Source: Salinibius halmophilus (GTDB taxonomy: Bacteria; Pseudomonadota; Gammaproteobacteria; Pseudomonadales; Natronospirillaceae). From it: DNA of 64,000 nt. The notes below the pieces were generated by a model that saw nothing but the letters and a program-made list of their open reading frames with translations, did not search any database and was not told where the DNA came from. Location of the stretch: contig NZ_QPEP01000004.1 of NCBI RefSeq assembly GCF_003577475.1, positions 186,001 through 250,000 of the forward strand. The letters run 5' to 3'. Position numbers and translations under genes: made by a program. Below, piece by piece: positions 45,791-56,949 of this stretch; position 1 is the stretch's first letter, and every line of letters begins with the position of its first letter.

Positions 45791-48388
45791 ATGGAAACGA
45801 CGTATAACCCACAGCAGCTTGAGTCTGCGGTACAGCAGCACTGGGAAGAAAACAAAGCTTTTCGTGCCATTAAAGATGCCAACAAAGAGAAGTTCTATTG
45901 CCTCTCTATGTTCCCGTACCCATCTGGCCGCCTGCACATGGGCCACGTACGTAACTACACCATTGGTGACGTGATCAGCCGTTTCCAGCGCATGAATGGC
46001 AAAAACGTGATGCAGCCTTTTGGTTGGGACGCCTTCGGTTTGCCAGCAGAAAATGCGGCAATCAAACACGGCGTCGCACCAGCGAAGTGGACGGACGAAA
46101 ACATCGCTTACATGAAAGGCCAAATTAAATCGCTTGGTTTTGCCTTCGATTGGGATCGCGAACTGCGTACCTGCGATCCAGAATACTACCGTTGGGAGCA
46201 ATGGTTTTTTACCACCTTGGTGGAAAAAGGCCTAGCGTACAAAAAGACCTCAGCAGTGAACTGGTGCCCACACGATGAAACCGTATTGGCACGTGAACAG
46301 GTACACGATGGCTGCTGCTGGCGTTGTGACACACCAGTTGTGCAAAAAGAAATTGATCAGTGGTTCATTCGTATCACTGAATACGCTGAAGAGCTAATCA
46401 ACGAGCTAGACAACCTTGAAGGATGGCCTGAGCACGTTCGCACCATGCAGAAAAACTGGATTGGTCGCTCTGAAGGTGTGAACTTACACTTTGGCCTTGA
46501 AGGGGCGGCAACGCAAGTCAGCGACTCTTTAGAGGTGTACACCACACGTCCAGACACGCTAATGGGCGTGACTTATGTTGCGGTAGCAGCTGGTCACCCA
46601 TTGGCCAAACTAGCAGCCAAAGACAATGCCGAGCTAGCTAGCTTTATCGAAGAGTGTACTAAGAGCACCACATCGGAAGCCGAATTAGCCACGATGGAAA
46701 AGAAAGGCATGGCAACTGGCTTGTTTGCCACGCATCCAATCACTGGCAAGCAAGTACCTGTATGGGTAGCGAACTTTGTTTTAATGGATTACGGCAGCGG
46801 CGCTGTAATGGCGGTACCAGCACACGATCAGCGTGACTACGAGTTTGCTACTAAGTACGGCATCGAAATCAAACAAGTGATCGCGCCAGCTGAAGGTTCT
46901 GCAGCAGAACTAAAACTAGACGAAGAAGCCTTTGTTGAAAAAGGTGTACTAGTGAACTCGGGCGAATTCGATGGCCTAAGCTCTGCTGACGCTTTTGATG
47001 CAATCGCTGCCAAGCTAGAAAGCCTAGGCAAAGGTGAAAAAACTGTTAACTACCGTCTACGTGACTGGGGTGTGAGCCGTCAGCGTTACTGGGGGGCACC
47101 AATTCCTATGGTGAACCTAGAAGATGGCACTCAGGTACCAGCGAAAGAGTTCCCAGTTCGCCTACCAACAGACGTGGTCATGGACGGTGCTACTTCGCCG
47201 CTCATTGGCAACCCTGAGTTTGAAGACACCACTTACGACGGTCAGCCGGCCAAGCGTGAAATTGATACCTTTGATACCTTTATGGAATCAAGCTGGTACT
47301 ACGCGCGTTACTGCTCGCCAAACTACAGCGAAGGCATGCTAGACACCAATGAAGCGAACTACTGGCTACCAGTTGACCAGTACATTGGTGGTGTTGAACA
47401 CGCAACCATGCACTTGTTGTACTTCCGCTTCTTCCACAAGCTATTGCGTGACGCGGGCTTGGTAGAAAGCAACGAGCCAGCAAAACGCTTGTTAACGCAA
47501 GGTATGGTATTGGCCGAAACCTTCTACAAGCTTGGCGAAGGTGGTAACAAGATTTACTTGTCGCCTGAAGAAGTGAACGTCGAAAAAGACGACAAAGGCA
47601 AAGTCATCGGCGCAACGGAAAAAGTAACTGGCGATGCCGTTGTACTAGGTGGCATGGAGAAAATGTCGAAGTCGAAAAACAACGGCGTTGACCCACAAGC
47701 CTTTATCGAAGAATACGGTGCTGACACAGCGCGCTTGTACGCGATGTTTGCTGCGCCACCACAGCAAGAACTAGAGTGGCGCAACGACGGTGTTGCGGGT
47801 GCCCATAAGTTCCTACAGCGTTTGTGGCGTGCTGTGAGCAGCTTCACTGAGGAAGGCCCAACGCCTGCGTTATCGGTTGAAGGCGTGCGTGATGAATACA
47901 AAAACTTGCGCCGCAAGGTACACGAAACCATTGGCAAGGTAACCGACGACTACGACCGCCGCTACAGCTACAACACTGCTATTGCTGCGATCATGGAACT
48001 GATGAACGCGACGTTGAAAGCCAAGCCAAACTCTGAAGCTGAGCGCTCAGTGGTTGGCGAAGCCTTGAATACGTCAATCCTACTGCTTGCACCGGTGGCG
48101 CCACATATCACACACGTATTGTGGAATGCGATGGGCAACGAAGGCGATGTCATCGACGCTGGCTGGCCACAAGTGGATGAATCAGCACTAACGCGTGACA
48201 GCATCACTTACGTCGTGCAAGTGAACGGCAAGGTGCGTGCGCGCATTGAAGTCGCAGCTGATGCCGATAAAGACTCGGTCGAAGCCGCTGCCAAAGCCGA
48301 TGAAAATGTGCAACGCTTTATGGAAGACAAAACCGTTCGTAAAGTCATTGTTGTACCAAACAAGTTGGTAAACATTGTTGTTGGGTAA
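45791..48388 (+). CDS. leuS: Leucyl-tRNA synthetase
   Basis: 865 residues, class I. HIGH is seen as [15 protein letters not shown] (~41-55), the KMSKS loop as [14 protein letters not shown] (~620), and the editing domain as [16 protein letters not shown] (~251). The C-terminal anticodon and tRNA-binding regions are complete. It is followed immediately by lptE and holA, the conserved order. Confidence 0.97.
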   Translation: METTYNPQQLESAVQQHWEENKAFRAIKDANKEKFYCLSMFPYPSGRLHMGHVRNYTIGDVISRFQRMNGKNVMQPFGWDAFGLPAENAAIKHGVAPAKWTDENIAYMKGQIKSLGFAFDWDRELRTCDPEYYRWEQWFFTTLVEKGLAYKKTSAVNWCPHDETVLAREQVHDGCCWRCDTPVVQKEIDQWFIRITEYAEELINELDNLEGWPEHVRTMQKNWIGRSEGVNLHFGLEGAATQVSDSLEVYTTRPDTLMGVTYVAVAAGHPLAKLAAKDNAELASFIEECTKSTTSEAELATMEKKGMATGLFATHPITGKQVPVWVANFVLMDYGSGAVMAVPAHDQRDYEFATKYGIEIKQVIAPAEGSAAELKLDEEAFVEKGVLVNSGEFDGLSSADAFDAIAAKLESLGKGEKTVNYRLRDWGVSRQRYWGAPIPMVNLEDGTQVPAKEFPVRLPTDVVMDGATSPLIGNPEFEDTTYDGQPAKREIDTFDTFMESSWYYARYCSPNYSEGMLDTNEANYWLPVDQYIGGVEHATMHLLYFRFFHKLLRDAGLVESNEPAKRLLTQGMVLAETFYKLGEGGNKIYLSPEEVNVEKDDKGKVIGATEKVTGDAVVLGGMEKMSKSKNNGVDPQAFIEEYGADTARLYAMFAAPPQQELEWRNDGVAGAHKFLQRLWRAVSSFTEEGPTPALSVEGVRDEYKNLRRKVHETIGKVTDDYDRRYSYNTAIAAIMELMNATLKAKPNSEAERSVVGEALNTSILLLAPVAPHITHVLWNAMGNEGDVIDAGWPQVDESALTRDSITYVVQVNGKVRARIEVAADADKDSVEAAAKADENVQRFMEDKTVRKVIVVPNKLVNIVVG

Positions 48389-48389
48389 A

Positions 48390-48845
48390 GTGCAGTTAGC
48401 CAGCAGAAAGCAGGCCGCGAGCCTGCTAGCTGCTCTGCTGTTTAGTGTATGGCTTTCGGGCTGTGCACTAACCAGCACGCCTGAGCCTTTGGGTATTCGT
48501 GTTACCTCGCAACTCTCGCTAGCAGACGACCCCGCCCTGCGCCGCGGTTTAGCGCAGGCAGGTGTGCAGGCCCAGGCAAACTCTGAAGCCCAACTCACCC
48601 TGCGCAAAGTAGAGAGTTTAACGTTTGGCAACCGTTTAACGATTACGGTGATATGGGCGCACCGGCCAGCCGGTCAGTTCGCCCTGCGTAGCAGCAAATC
48701 GGTACTTAGTGGCGAGCTACCAGCACAAGGCTTTGGCGGCTATCAATCCGACAGCCAAGTCCAGCAACTACGTCAGCAATTATTAGAGCAACTCGGTCGC
48801 CAGATTGGTGAGGAAATTCAAGCCTATGAACATCATCAAGCCTGA
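48390..48845 (+). CDS. lptE: LPS-assembly lipoprotein LptE
   Basis: 151 residues from a GTG one base after the leuS stop; a TTG overlapping leuS is the alternative. A lipoprotein signal with lipobox LSGC (~26) is followed by the short alpha/beta domain typical of LptE (ALRRGLAQAGVQAQANSEAQLTLRKVES has the pattern). LptE plugs LptD in the outer membrane for LPS insertion. Sequence conservation in this family is low; the assignment rests on signal, size and the leuS-lptE-holA order. Confidence 0.88.
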   Translation: MQLASRKQAASLLAALLFSVWLSGCALTSTPEPLGIRVTSQLSLADDPALRRGLAQAGVQAQANSEAQLTLRKVESLTFGNRLTITVIWAHRPAGQFALRSSKSVLSGELPAQGFGGYQSDSQVQQLRQQLLEQLGRQIGEEIQAYEHHQA

Positions 48846-49794
48846 ACAACTGGGGCAAAACCTTGGCACAATTTGCTGGATTGCTGGTGACGAGCCATTA
48901 TTGGTCAATGAATCTGCCGATCAGTTTGCTAGCCATTGGCGTACTCAAGGCGCCGAACGCTTTAGTTTTCAAATAGAAAAGAACCAGCCCGTATGGGACG
49001 ACGTGCTACAAGAAGCCGGTGGCATGTCGTTATTTGCAAGCCTTAAACTGCTTGATATCCGCTTTGCTCAGCTACCAAGTGAAGAAGATAAAAAACAGCT
49101 GGCTCGCATACTACCGCTGGCAGATAACACGCTCGCCATATCGATTCGCACACCAGCAATGAATAAAAAACAAACCTCAGCCAAATGGCTGCAGGCGTTG
49201 CCCGGTGTACTCATGCAAATTTGGCCAATGGATAAAGCTAAGTTTCCCAACTGGTTAGCCAGCAGAGCCTCGGCAGCAGGCTTTCAGCTCGATCAAAGTG
49301 CATTGTCGCTATTAGCCGAGCGCACCGAGGGCAACCTACTGGCAGCCATGCAAGAGTTAGAAAAGCTCAAACTGTTATGCGAGCCAGGCCAACTAACCGG
49401 CGAACAACTAATGGAGTTAGTTGCCAACTCTAGCCGCTATAAACCGCAAGACTTGCTCGACGCTGCCCTGCAAGGCAACTTAGATGCTGCTGTTAAAATA
49501 CAACGTGACCTGATTACTGAGGGCGTTGCCGAGCCATTATTAAGCTGGGCGATTGCCAACGACTTGCGCACGCTATTAATGATCTCAAGCAAGGGTAATA
49601 ATGCCCTACCCCCTTACATGCGCCCGCACTTTGCGCGCGCCAAACACTTTGAGCGCGCAGCAGCGCGCCACAGCACTAGCAAGGTAGAACAGTTGTTGAA
49701 GCTAGCCGGCAAACTCGACCGTCTAGCAAAAGGCATGGACGATGGGGACTTTGAGCGAGCCACGCTCACCTTGCTCGCTAAACTTGCCGCCTAA
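48826..49794 (+). CDS. holA: DNA polymerase III delta subunit
   Basis: 322 residues starting MNIIKPEQLGQNLG inside the last 20 nt of lptE. Features are GDEPLLVNESADQF (~22), LLAERTEGNLLAAMQELEKL (~165) and YKPQDLLDAALQGN, as in HolA. The delta subunit opens the beta clamp within the clamp loader. The longer ORF from TTG at 48805 is rejected. Confidence 0.93.
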   Translation: MNIIKPEQLGQNLGTICWIAGDEPLLVNESADQFASHWRTQGAERFSFQIEKNQPVWDDVLQEAGGMSLFASLKLLDIRFAQLPSEEDKKQLARILPLADNTLAISIRTPAMNKKQTSAKWLQALPGVLMQIWPMDKAKFPNWLASRASAAGFQLDQSALSLLAERTEGNLLAAMQELEKLKLLCEPGQLTGEQLMELVANSSRYKPQDLLDAALQGNLDAAVKIQRDLITEGVAEPLLSWAIANDLRTLLMISSKGNNALPPYMRPHFARAKHFERAAARHSTSKVEQLLKLAGKLDRLAKGMDDGDFERATLTLLAKLAA

Positions 49795-49798
49795 CCAA

Positions 49799-50386
49799 CT
49801 AGTTGCTGCAACGAACAGCAAAGCCATAGTGAGCGCACTCAGGTGATACTGGGTCGATGACCAAGGCTTTGCATTCATACCCTTCTGCCAAAGCATTCGC
49901 CAAGATGGTTTGCTCCGCCCAGTTTTGTGCCAACTCAGGTGACATAGGTGGCACTGAAGAAACAGAAAAGCCACCCTGATAAGCCATTAGAGGTAGCTTT
50001 CGCCCTCGCCATTCAGTGAGTATTGGCTGCGCTTCGCTTGGCAAAGTACAGGTAGAGGCTAGTTCGGCAACCTCAGCCGTGGGCTCAATGCTGACCGCTT
50101 GCTCACATTGATAGTTAACTTGATAAGCATCTGGGCCAATCGAGTCGACTGACAGCGTCGCACTGGCAAAATCACAGCGCACTAAGGCTTCATTAATCGT
50201 GGTATACACCTCAACGAGCGCTAGAAGCTTGCGTTGTGTCTCATCACTTTCACGCGTATAGAGCACACCTGTTAGTTCGGCTAATGGCGCCTCTACGCTT
50301 AGTTCAAACGGCTGCTGCTCAGGAAGCTCAGGCATGGTTGCACACCCTGCCAACAATAAAACTGCCCCGGTAAGTATATGTTTCAT
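49799..50386 (-). CDS. Lipoprotein of unknown function
   Basis: 195 residues. MKHILTGAVLLLAGCATMPELPEQ is a clear lipoprotein signal with Cys at 15. Four further Cys appear in the mature part, possibly forming disulfides. No family is recognised. It stands between the convergent holA and a divergent hybrid kinase 56 bp away. Confidence 0.75.
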   Translation of the reverse strand: MKHILTGAVLLLAGCATMPELPEQQPFELSVEAPLAELTGVLYTRESDETQRKLLALVEVYTTINEALVRCDFASATLSVDSIGPDAYQVNYQCEQAVSIEPTAEVAELASTCTLPSEAQPILTEWRGRKLPLMAYQGGFSVSSVPPMSPELAQNWAEQTILANALAEGYECKALVIDPVSPECAHYGFAVRCSN

Positions 50387-50442
50387 ACTATGCCTTTTTT
50401 TTTATTTCGTTCTACGCTGTACATACTAACGGCGGGGCAATC

Positions 50443-52257
50443 ATGGAAAAAGCAGTTTCGTGCAAAGTTTTAGCAACAATTTTTGATTCGCTTACTAAAA
50501 ATGGCGTAGACCATGGCGTAGTTGTGCGTGACACTCAGCTGTCGCTAGCCACCCTCAAAGACCCTAAAGAGCGCATCACCTGGGCCGAATTCAGCCAGAT
50601 TTTTCGCAATATCGAGCAGCATGGCAACTACACTCGCCAGGACTTTATTGATATTGGCCTCGGCATATTTGAAACCCCTGTGGTGCAAATGCTTGGCGTA
50701 ATCGCGCGAACACTGTACACATTGCCCGAGTTCTACCTGTGGTATCACAACCAAGACAAGTCCAAGCTTAACAAGTCACTCACCTCTTGTGTGTACACTG
50801 AGTGCTCACATGACCATCAGCTCAACTTTGTTATTCGCCTGCACTTAATAGATGATGCCGAGCCTATAGAAGCCTTCTTTCTAACTTCTTTGGGTGTTGT
50901 GAAGGGCTGGCCGAAACTCTATGGTTTGCCCCCTATTGATGTCACCATGTCGCTTGTACCAAATGGTTGTGAGTACCGCTTTCGCTGTCCAAAAACAGGC
51001 GGTCCACTCAATGCGTTACGAAAACTACTAATGTGGCCGTTTACCGCGCGTGCGAGTGCAGAACACCTTGTTCTAACGAACAACGAAATCTATGAGTACA
51101 ACCGCCGTTTAGAGGAAGAAAACGCCAAGCTGCGCGCCGCGGAAGTGGAACTGCAGGAAGCAATCTTCCAAGCGCAGCAAGCCTCGCAAGTGAAAACCAA
51201 CTTCATCAACAACATTACCCACGAAATTCGCACGCCACTGAATGCGGTAATGGGTCTTAACTCACTTTGTATCGAGTCACAAGCAACACGCGAAAACCTT
51301 GATTCGCACTTAATGATGCAAACGGCTATCGACCGATTAGTGTATACCTTCGAGGATATAATTGAGTTCAACTTGCTAAGTGACGAAGCAGCATCTCTTC
51401 AGCTGTCAGTTAACAACGCACATAACTGGGTGCAACAGCAAATCACCACGCTGATCAATATGACCAGGGAGCAACAGCTCGAAATCATTGATCAAAACAA
51501 GCTTCCGAAAGATCTGTCATTAGAGCTAGATTGGCAACGTATTGCACAAGTGCTCAGGATACTAACCTCCAATGCTCTGAAGTTCACCGTGCAAGGCTAC
51601 ATCAGTCTGCGCGCCGAGTTTACCGAGGACAATCTACAAATTTGTATTTGTGATACAGGTAGCGGCATCGACAATGATGCACTTCAACACCTGTTTGAAC
51701 CCTTGCATCGCATAGAGCGTGAGTGGACTCGCACCAATACAGGGATAGGGCTTGGCTTGCCACTAGCCAAAGCATCGATTGAGCAAATGCATGGCAGCAT
51801 TGAATACCAGCCAAACCAACCAAATGGCAGCTGCTTTCAGATATCTGTTCCCGCCAGCCCAGCAAACTCACTTGAACTAGAGCTCGACACTGACAAACAG
51901 CTCACTATCTTGCTAGCCGAGGATAACAACGTTAATTCGATAATCTTTAAACGTATGGCAGAAATATTAGGGCATACCATGTATGTCGTGGAAAACGGTC
52001 AACTCGCCACTGAGTTTGTCAAAAAGCATAAGGTTGATTTAGTGCTAATGGACTTAATGATGCCTGTTATGGACGGTGTGAGCGCTAGCAAAATCATACG
52101 CCAGCACTTCTCACCTAATGAACTACCCATCGTCGCCGTGAGTGCCAATATCACCCCACATGACTTCGACGGGTTATTGAGCATCGGCATAAATCAATGT
52201 GCTACCAAGCCACTTAACCTAGAAATGTTTCAGAGCTTGATTCGGCCCTATTACTAG
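50443..52257 (+). CDS. Hybrid sensor histidine kinase with C-terminal receiver
   Basis: 604 residues, no membrane segment. The N-terminal ~215 residues (WAEFSQIFRNIEQHG, GVVKGWPKLYGLPPIDV, PNGCEYRFRCPKTGG) form a cytoplasmic sensor domain I cannot assign. A coiled coil follows, then HisKA (NNITHEIRTPLNAVMG, ~257), an ATPase domain (SNALKFT, CDTGSGID, GIGLGLPLAKA) and a receiver domain (LLAEDNNVNSII, LVLMDLMMPVMDG, CATKPLN). The phospho-acceptor His, the ATP-binding residues and the receiver Asp are all present. No partner regulator is adjacent. The 3' end overlaps the MATE gene by 44 bp. Confidence 0.9.
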   Translation: MEKAVSCKVLATIFDSLTKNGVDHGVVVRDTQLSLATLKDPKERITWAEFSQIFRNIEQHGNYTRQDFIDIGLGIFETPVVQMLGVIARTLYTLPEFYLWYHNQDKSKLNKSLTSCVYTECSHDHQLNFVIRLHLIDDAEPIEAFFLTSLGVVKGWPKLYGLPPIDVTMSLVPNGCEYRFRCPKTGGPLNALRKLLMWPFTARASAEHLVLTNNEIYEYNRRLEEENAKLRAAEVELQEAIFQAQQASQVKTNFINNITHEIRTPLNAVMGLNSLCIESQATRENLDSHLMMQTAIDRLVYTFEDIIEFNLLSDEAASLQLSVNNAHNWVQQQITTLINMTREQQLEIIDQNKLPKDLSLELDWQRIAQVLRILTSNALKFTVQGYISLRAEFTEDNLQICICDTGSGIDNDALQHLFEPLHRIEREWTRTNTGIGLGLPLAKASIEQMHGSIEYQPNQPNGSCFQISVPASPANSLELELDTDKQLTILLAEDNNVNSIIFKRMAEILGHTMYVVENGQLATEFVKKHKVDLVLMDLMMPVMDGVSASKIIRQHFSPNELPIVAVSANITPHDFDGLLSIGINQCATKPLNLEMFQSLIRPYY

Positions 52258-53620
52258 GCGTGTCGTCTTCGACGAGGTTCGCCAGCCATTTTTCACCACG
52301 ATAACGCCAAAATGCCGCAATGCCCTTCAGTAACTCTTCAACAAAGGTTGCCAGAAAGACAATCGGCAAGCTGAACTGCCAAACAAATGCCATCAACGCA
52401 GCCAGTGGCACCCCAACAAACCACATGGTGATGACCTCGGCGTAGAGCACAAAGTTGTTATCGCCACCGGCGCGCAACACCCCAAGCATACAGCACATAT
52501 TCCAAACCTTGCTCCACATAATCAGGCCCATCATAATCAGCAGCGACTTGGCCAGCGCCATAGTGCTCTCGGAGACACCTGAGTAGAACAATTCGAGCAA
52601 CGGCATGCAGGCAATCAACAGCAAGCCAACCAGAGCGCCCAGCGCTGGAAATACCAGCAACAAACGCTTGGCGTTGAGCCTAGCCCCTTCGAAGTTGTTG
52701 GCGCCCAAGTCATTGCCGACCATAATTGAGGCTGCTATGGCGGCTCCTATGAAGAAGCTCAGAAGCACCCCTTCAAACGGTGCCAACATGTTCACCACAG
52801 CAAGTTCCTCAGTACCCATGCGTCCATAAATAATGTTATATGCGAAGATGCCTCCTACCCAAAGCGCTTCATTAACAATAAGTGGCGTAGATAACTTGGC
52901 AAACTTTTTCAGCGCCAGCCGGTCTTTCAACACAGCGAAATCCGGCTTTTTAATCGCTAGTACCGGGTAAACCTTATAAGCAAAATATAGTGCTAGGCCT
53001 AGGTGAACAATTCTCCCAAAGAGGGTGGCCCATGCAGCCCCAACTATTTGCATCTCGGGGAACGGACCTACCCCAAAAATAAGCAACCAGTTGAAAAGAA
53101 TATTGGTTACGATTGCCCCGGCGCTGATCCAGGTTGGCGCGGCTGTTTTATGAATGGTGCGCATGGCATTTTCAAGCGTAATCACCACGGCAGATATCAG
53201 CACTGTTGGGCCAACAATACGCAAATAGTCGCCGGAATAACCCAGCATAACCTCATCGCTCGATGCCAACTGAGTTAAAAAGTTAGGAAACACCAAAAAC
53301 AGCACTGCAATAGGCAGCATAATTGCAAAGCCGATCGCCATGGCCATGGCATAAGCTCGGCGAAGCCCAGAATAGTTTTGCGCGCCGAAATACTGTGCCC
53401 CCAAGATGGAAGCTCCCGCATTCACACCAACTAATACGATTACCGTGACAAAAATAACGCGCGAGGCAAGCCCAGCTGCAGCCACCTGCTGTTCGCCATA
53501 TACTCCCAACATCAGCACGTCGGTTAACGATAACAAGTTGAACAGCACCATCTGAATGCTGATCGGAATTGCCAAGTGCGTTAAGCGGCGAAGAAAATCA
53601 CCCATGGTGGATTCGGCCAT
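52214..53620 (-). CDS. MATE-family multidrug/Na+ antiporter
   Basis: 468 residues from an ATG with AGGAGG upstream; an in-frame extension to 53656 is rejected. About twelve membrane helices are visible, arranged as two halves, each starting with a segment like IPISIQMVLFNLLSLTDVLMLG. It probably exports cationic drugs or metabolites using an ion gradient. Substrates cannot be inferred. Confidence 0.9.
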   Translation of the reverse strand: MAESTMGDFLRRLTHLAIPISIQMVLFNLLSLTDVLMLGVYGEQQVAAAGLASRVIFVTVIVLVGVNAGASILGAQYFGAQNYSGLRRAYAMAMAIGFAIMLPIAVLFLVFPNFLTQLASSDEVMLGYSGDYLRIVGPTVLISAVVITLENAMRTIHKTAAPTWISAGAIVTNILFNWLLIFGVGPFPEMQIVGAAWATLFGRIVHLGLALYFAYKVYPVLAIKKPDFAVLKDRLALKKFAKLSTPLIVNEALWVGGIFAYNIIYGRMGTEELAVVNMLAPFEGVLLSFFIGAAIAASIMVGNDLGANNFEGARLNAKRLLLVFPALGALVGLLLIACMPLLELFYSGVSESTMALAKSLLIMMGLIMWSKVWNMCCMLGVLRAGGDNNFVLYAEVITMWFVGVPLAALMAFVWQFSLPIVFLATFVEELLKGIAAFWRYRGEKWLANLVEDDTPSNRAESSSETFLG

Positions 53621-53750
53621 TCGACCTCCTAGTAAAGGCAAAGCGATAAAGGGCAACCATACTGAGCAATAAGTAGAGTTGTTAGAGACAGATTGATCAA
53701 ATCTAAATGATCAAATATCACAAGTATGAGATGATTTTTTCAAGGCCAAA

Positions 53751-53784
53751 AAAAACGCTGGGGGTTTAAGCCCAGCGTTTTTTT
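53751..53784 (-). terminator. Terminator after pyrG
   Basis: The stem AAAACGCTGGG / CCCAGCGTTTT with an 8-nt loop is flanked by A and T runs, so it may also act on the + strand. It lies 12 bp past the pyrG stop. Confidence 0.88.
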
Positions 53785-53796
53785 GTGCCGTTAAGT

Positions 53797-55425
<1,629 letters not shown>

Positions 55426-55445
55426 TCACCTTAAATTCAAATAAT

Positions 55446-55480
55446 AAAAACCCCGCCAATGACAGGTTCTGCCAGCGGAG
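55446..55480 (-). terminator. Terminator-like hairpin in the pyrG leader (possible attenuator)
   Basis: Read on the minus strand, CTCCGC-TGGCA-GAACC-TGTCA-TTG-GCGGGG folds into a bulged hairpin followed by TTTTT, ending 23 nt before the pyrG start codon and downstream of a predicted promoter. It is either a tilS terminator or an attenuator for pyrG; the position after the promoter favours the second. Confidence 0.6.
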
Positions 55481-55541
55481 ATTTGAGTCAAATTAGTTGT
55501 GTCGGATAACCAAAGGAGAGGGTTACTCAAGACGGGCGCAT

Positions 55542-55570
55542 ATGATAGCGAAACAATGCGCCCAGCTCAA
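55542..55570 (-). promoter_or_regulatory. Predicted pyrG promoter
   Basis: On the minus strand TTGAGC and TATCAT are separated by 17 bp. Transcription would begin near 55535, giving a ~110-nt leader with a pyrimidine-rich stretch (CCCTCTCCTTT) before the hairpin. Confidence 0.6.
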
Positions 55571-55602
55571 TGCAGACAAATAGATTATTTGTTGCGTTTC
55601 GA

Positions 55603-56910
55603 TTACAGCAGCTCAACCTCTCCAGGGCGTTGCCATTGAACAAGATAGCCCATTTCCCCAGTTTTGGCTGCAAATTGCTCATCAATCGCTAAATCTGCTA
55701 CCGCTGCCAGCTCGCCATCGACATACAACATTGGCAGTCTTTCGCGCCACCAGGGCGCCTCGCGGTACTCCTGCAACAACCGTTTTACATCGCGTGACCC
55801 ACCACGGCGCGGTGGGGTTATGCGCTCGCCGCCTTGTCGTGTTTGCACCATTAAGCGGTTAACCGACAACACAGGCCGAAAGCCATCAGCTTGTGCCGGT
55901 TGTAGGGTTAAGGTGCCTAACTTTTCGACCACTAGCGGCTGCTCTGGTGTTAGGGCAACCTGAGGCCACTGAGCGTCGTTTAACTCGGGCAATAAAAAGA
56001 TGGCCGAGCCAAAGCGGCGAATATCGCGATTCCCCAAGCGCATTTTTGGCTGCCGATCGGCGCCAGCGTCGATCAGTTGTTCAATCAGCGTCATTAAATA
56101 CTGTTGGCTTGGCACCAGCTGGTCATGGAACTCTAACCAGCAAGCCAGGAGGCCTAGCTGATCTGCCTGCGCCAGCGCATCAAAGTTCACTACTTTTAAG
56201 GCACCCTGTGCGGTTAACCTGTGCTCGAGTTCAGTTTGCCAAGCCTCACGCTGTGTTTCACTGGCCACTGCAATATGTTGGCGCGCGCGCTCGATGGTCT
56301 GCTGATATTGCGGCCAGCGCTGTTGAATGAGTGGCAGCACCTGCTGGCGTAAAAAATTGCGATCGTACTGGGTATCTACATTGCTTGGGTCTTCGATCCA
56401 TTGAATATCATACTGCTGCGCATAAGCCACAATGGTCTCGCGCGTTACTGACAACAACGGCCGATAGAGCATGCCACGCCCACATTGCCGCCATGTTTGC
56501 ATACCCGACAACCCGGCTAGAGAGCTTCCACGCAACATTCGCAAAAATAGGGTTTCGACTTGATCATCAATATGATGGGCAGTGAGCAGCACATCATCTT
56601 TGCCAAGCAATTGTTCAAACGCTTGATAGCGCGCTTGGCGAGCACTGGCCTCGAGCCCCTGACCTAGGTCGTGCACCGTAACGGTAATGGTTTTGTTTGG
56701 CAGATCACCACATTGCTGGCGCACAAACTCAACCCAGTCGCTAGCCTGTGGTTGCAATTGGTGATTGATATGTACGACCAGCAGTTTTTGTCGCACCGCT
56801 GTTTGGCGCAGCATATGCAACAACACCATGCTATCCACCCCACCACTGCAGGCCAGCACAATACGCCTTTTATTCGCTGCCAACTGCTCAAATACTGCTT
56901 GATCCAACAT
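55603..56910 (-). CDS. tilS: tRNA(Ile)-lysidine synthetase
   Basis: 435 residues. The PP-loop is in VLACSGGVDSMVLLHML (~18), followed by TAHHIDDQVETLFLRMLRGS (~105). A middle TilS domain and a C-terminal substrate-binding domain (PPRRGGSRDVKRLLQEYREA) are complete. It lysylates C34 of the AUA-reading tRNA-Ile. The ATG at 56910 has GGGAGGTG immediately upstream, so the longer ORF is rejected. Confidence 0.95.
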   Translation of the reverse strand: MLDQAVFEQLAANKRRIVLACSGGVDSMVLLHMLRQTAVRQKLLVVHINHQLQPQASDWVEFVRQQCGDLPNKTITVTVHDLGQGLEASARQARYQAFEQLLGKDDVLLTAHHIDDQVETLFLRMLRGSSLAGLSGMQTWRQCGRGMLYRPLLSVTRETIVAYAQQYDIQWIEDPSNVDTQYDRNFLRQQVLPLIQQRWPQYQQTIERARQHIAVASETQREAWQTELEHRLTAQGALKVVNFDALAQADQLGLLACWLEFHDQLVPSQQYLMTLIEQLIDAGADRQPKMRLGNRDIRRFGSAIFLLPELNDAQWPQVALTPEQPLVVEKLGTLTLQPAQADGFRPVLSVNRLMVQTRQGGERITPPRRGGSRDVKRLLQEYREAPWWRERLPMLYVDGELAAVADLAIDEQFAAKTGEMGYLVQWQRPGEVELL

Positions 56911-56949
56911 ATCACCTCCCATTCAAGGCGCTATGCTAGCAATACTGAC

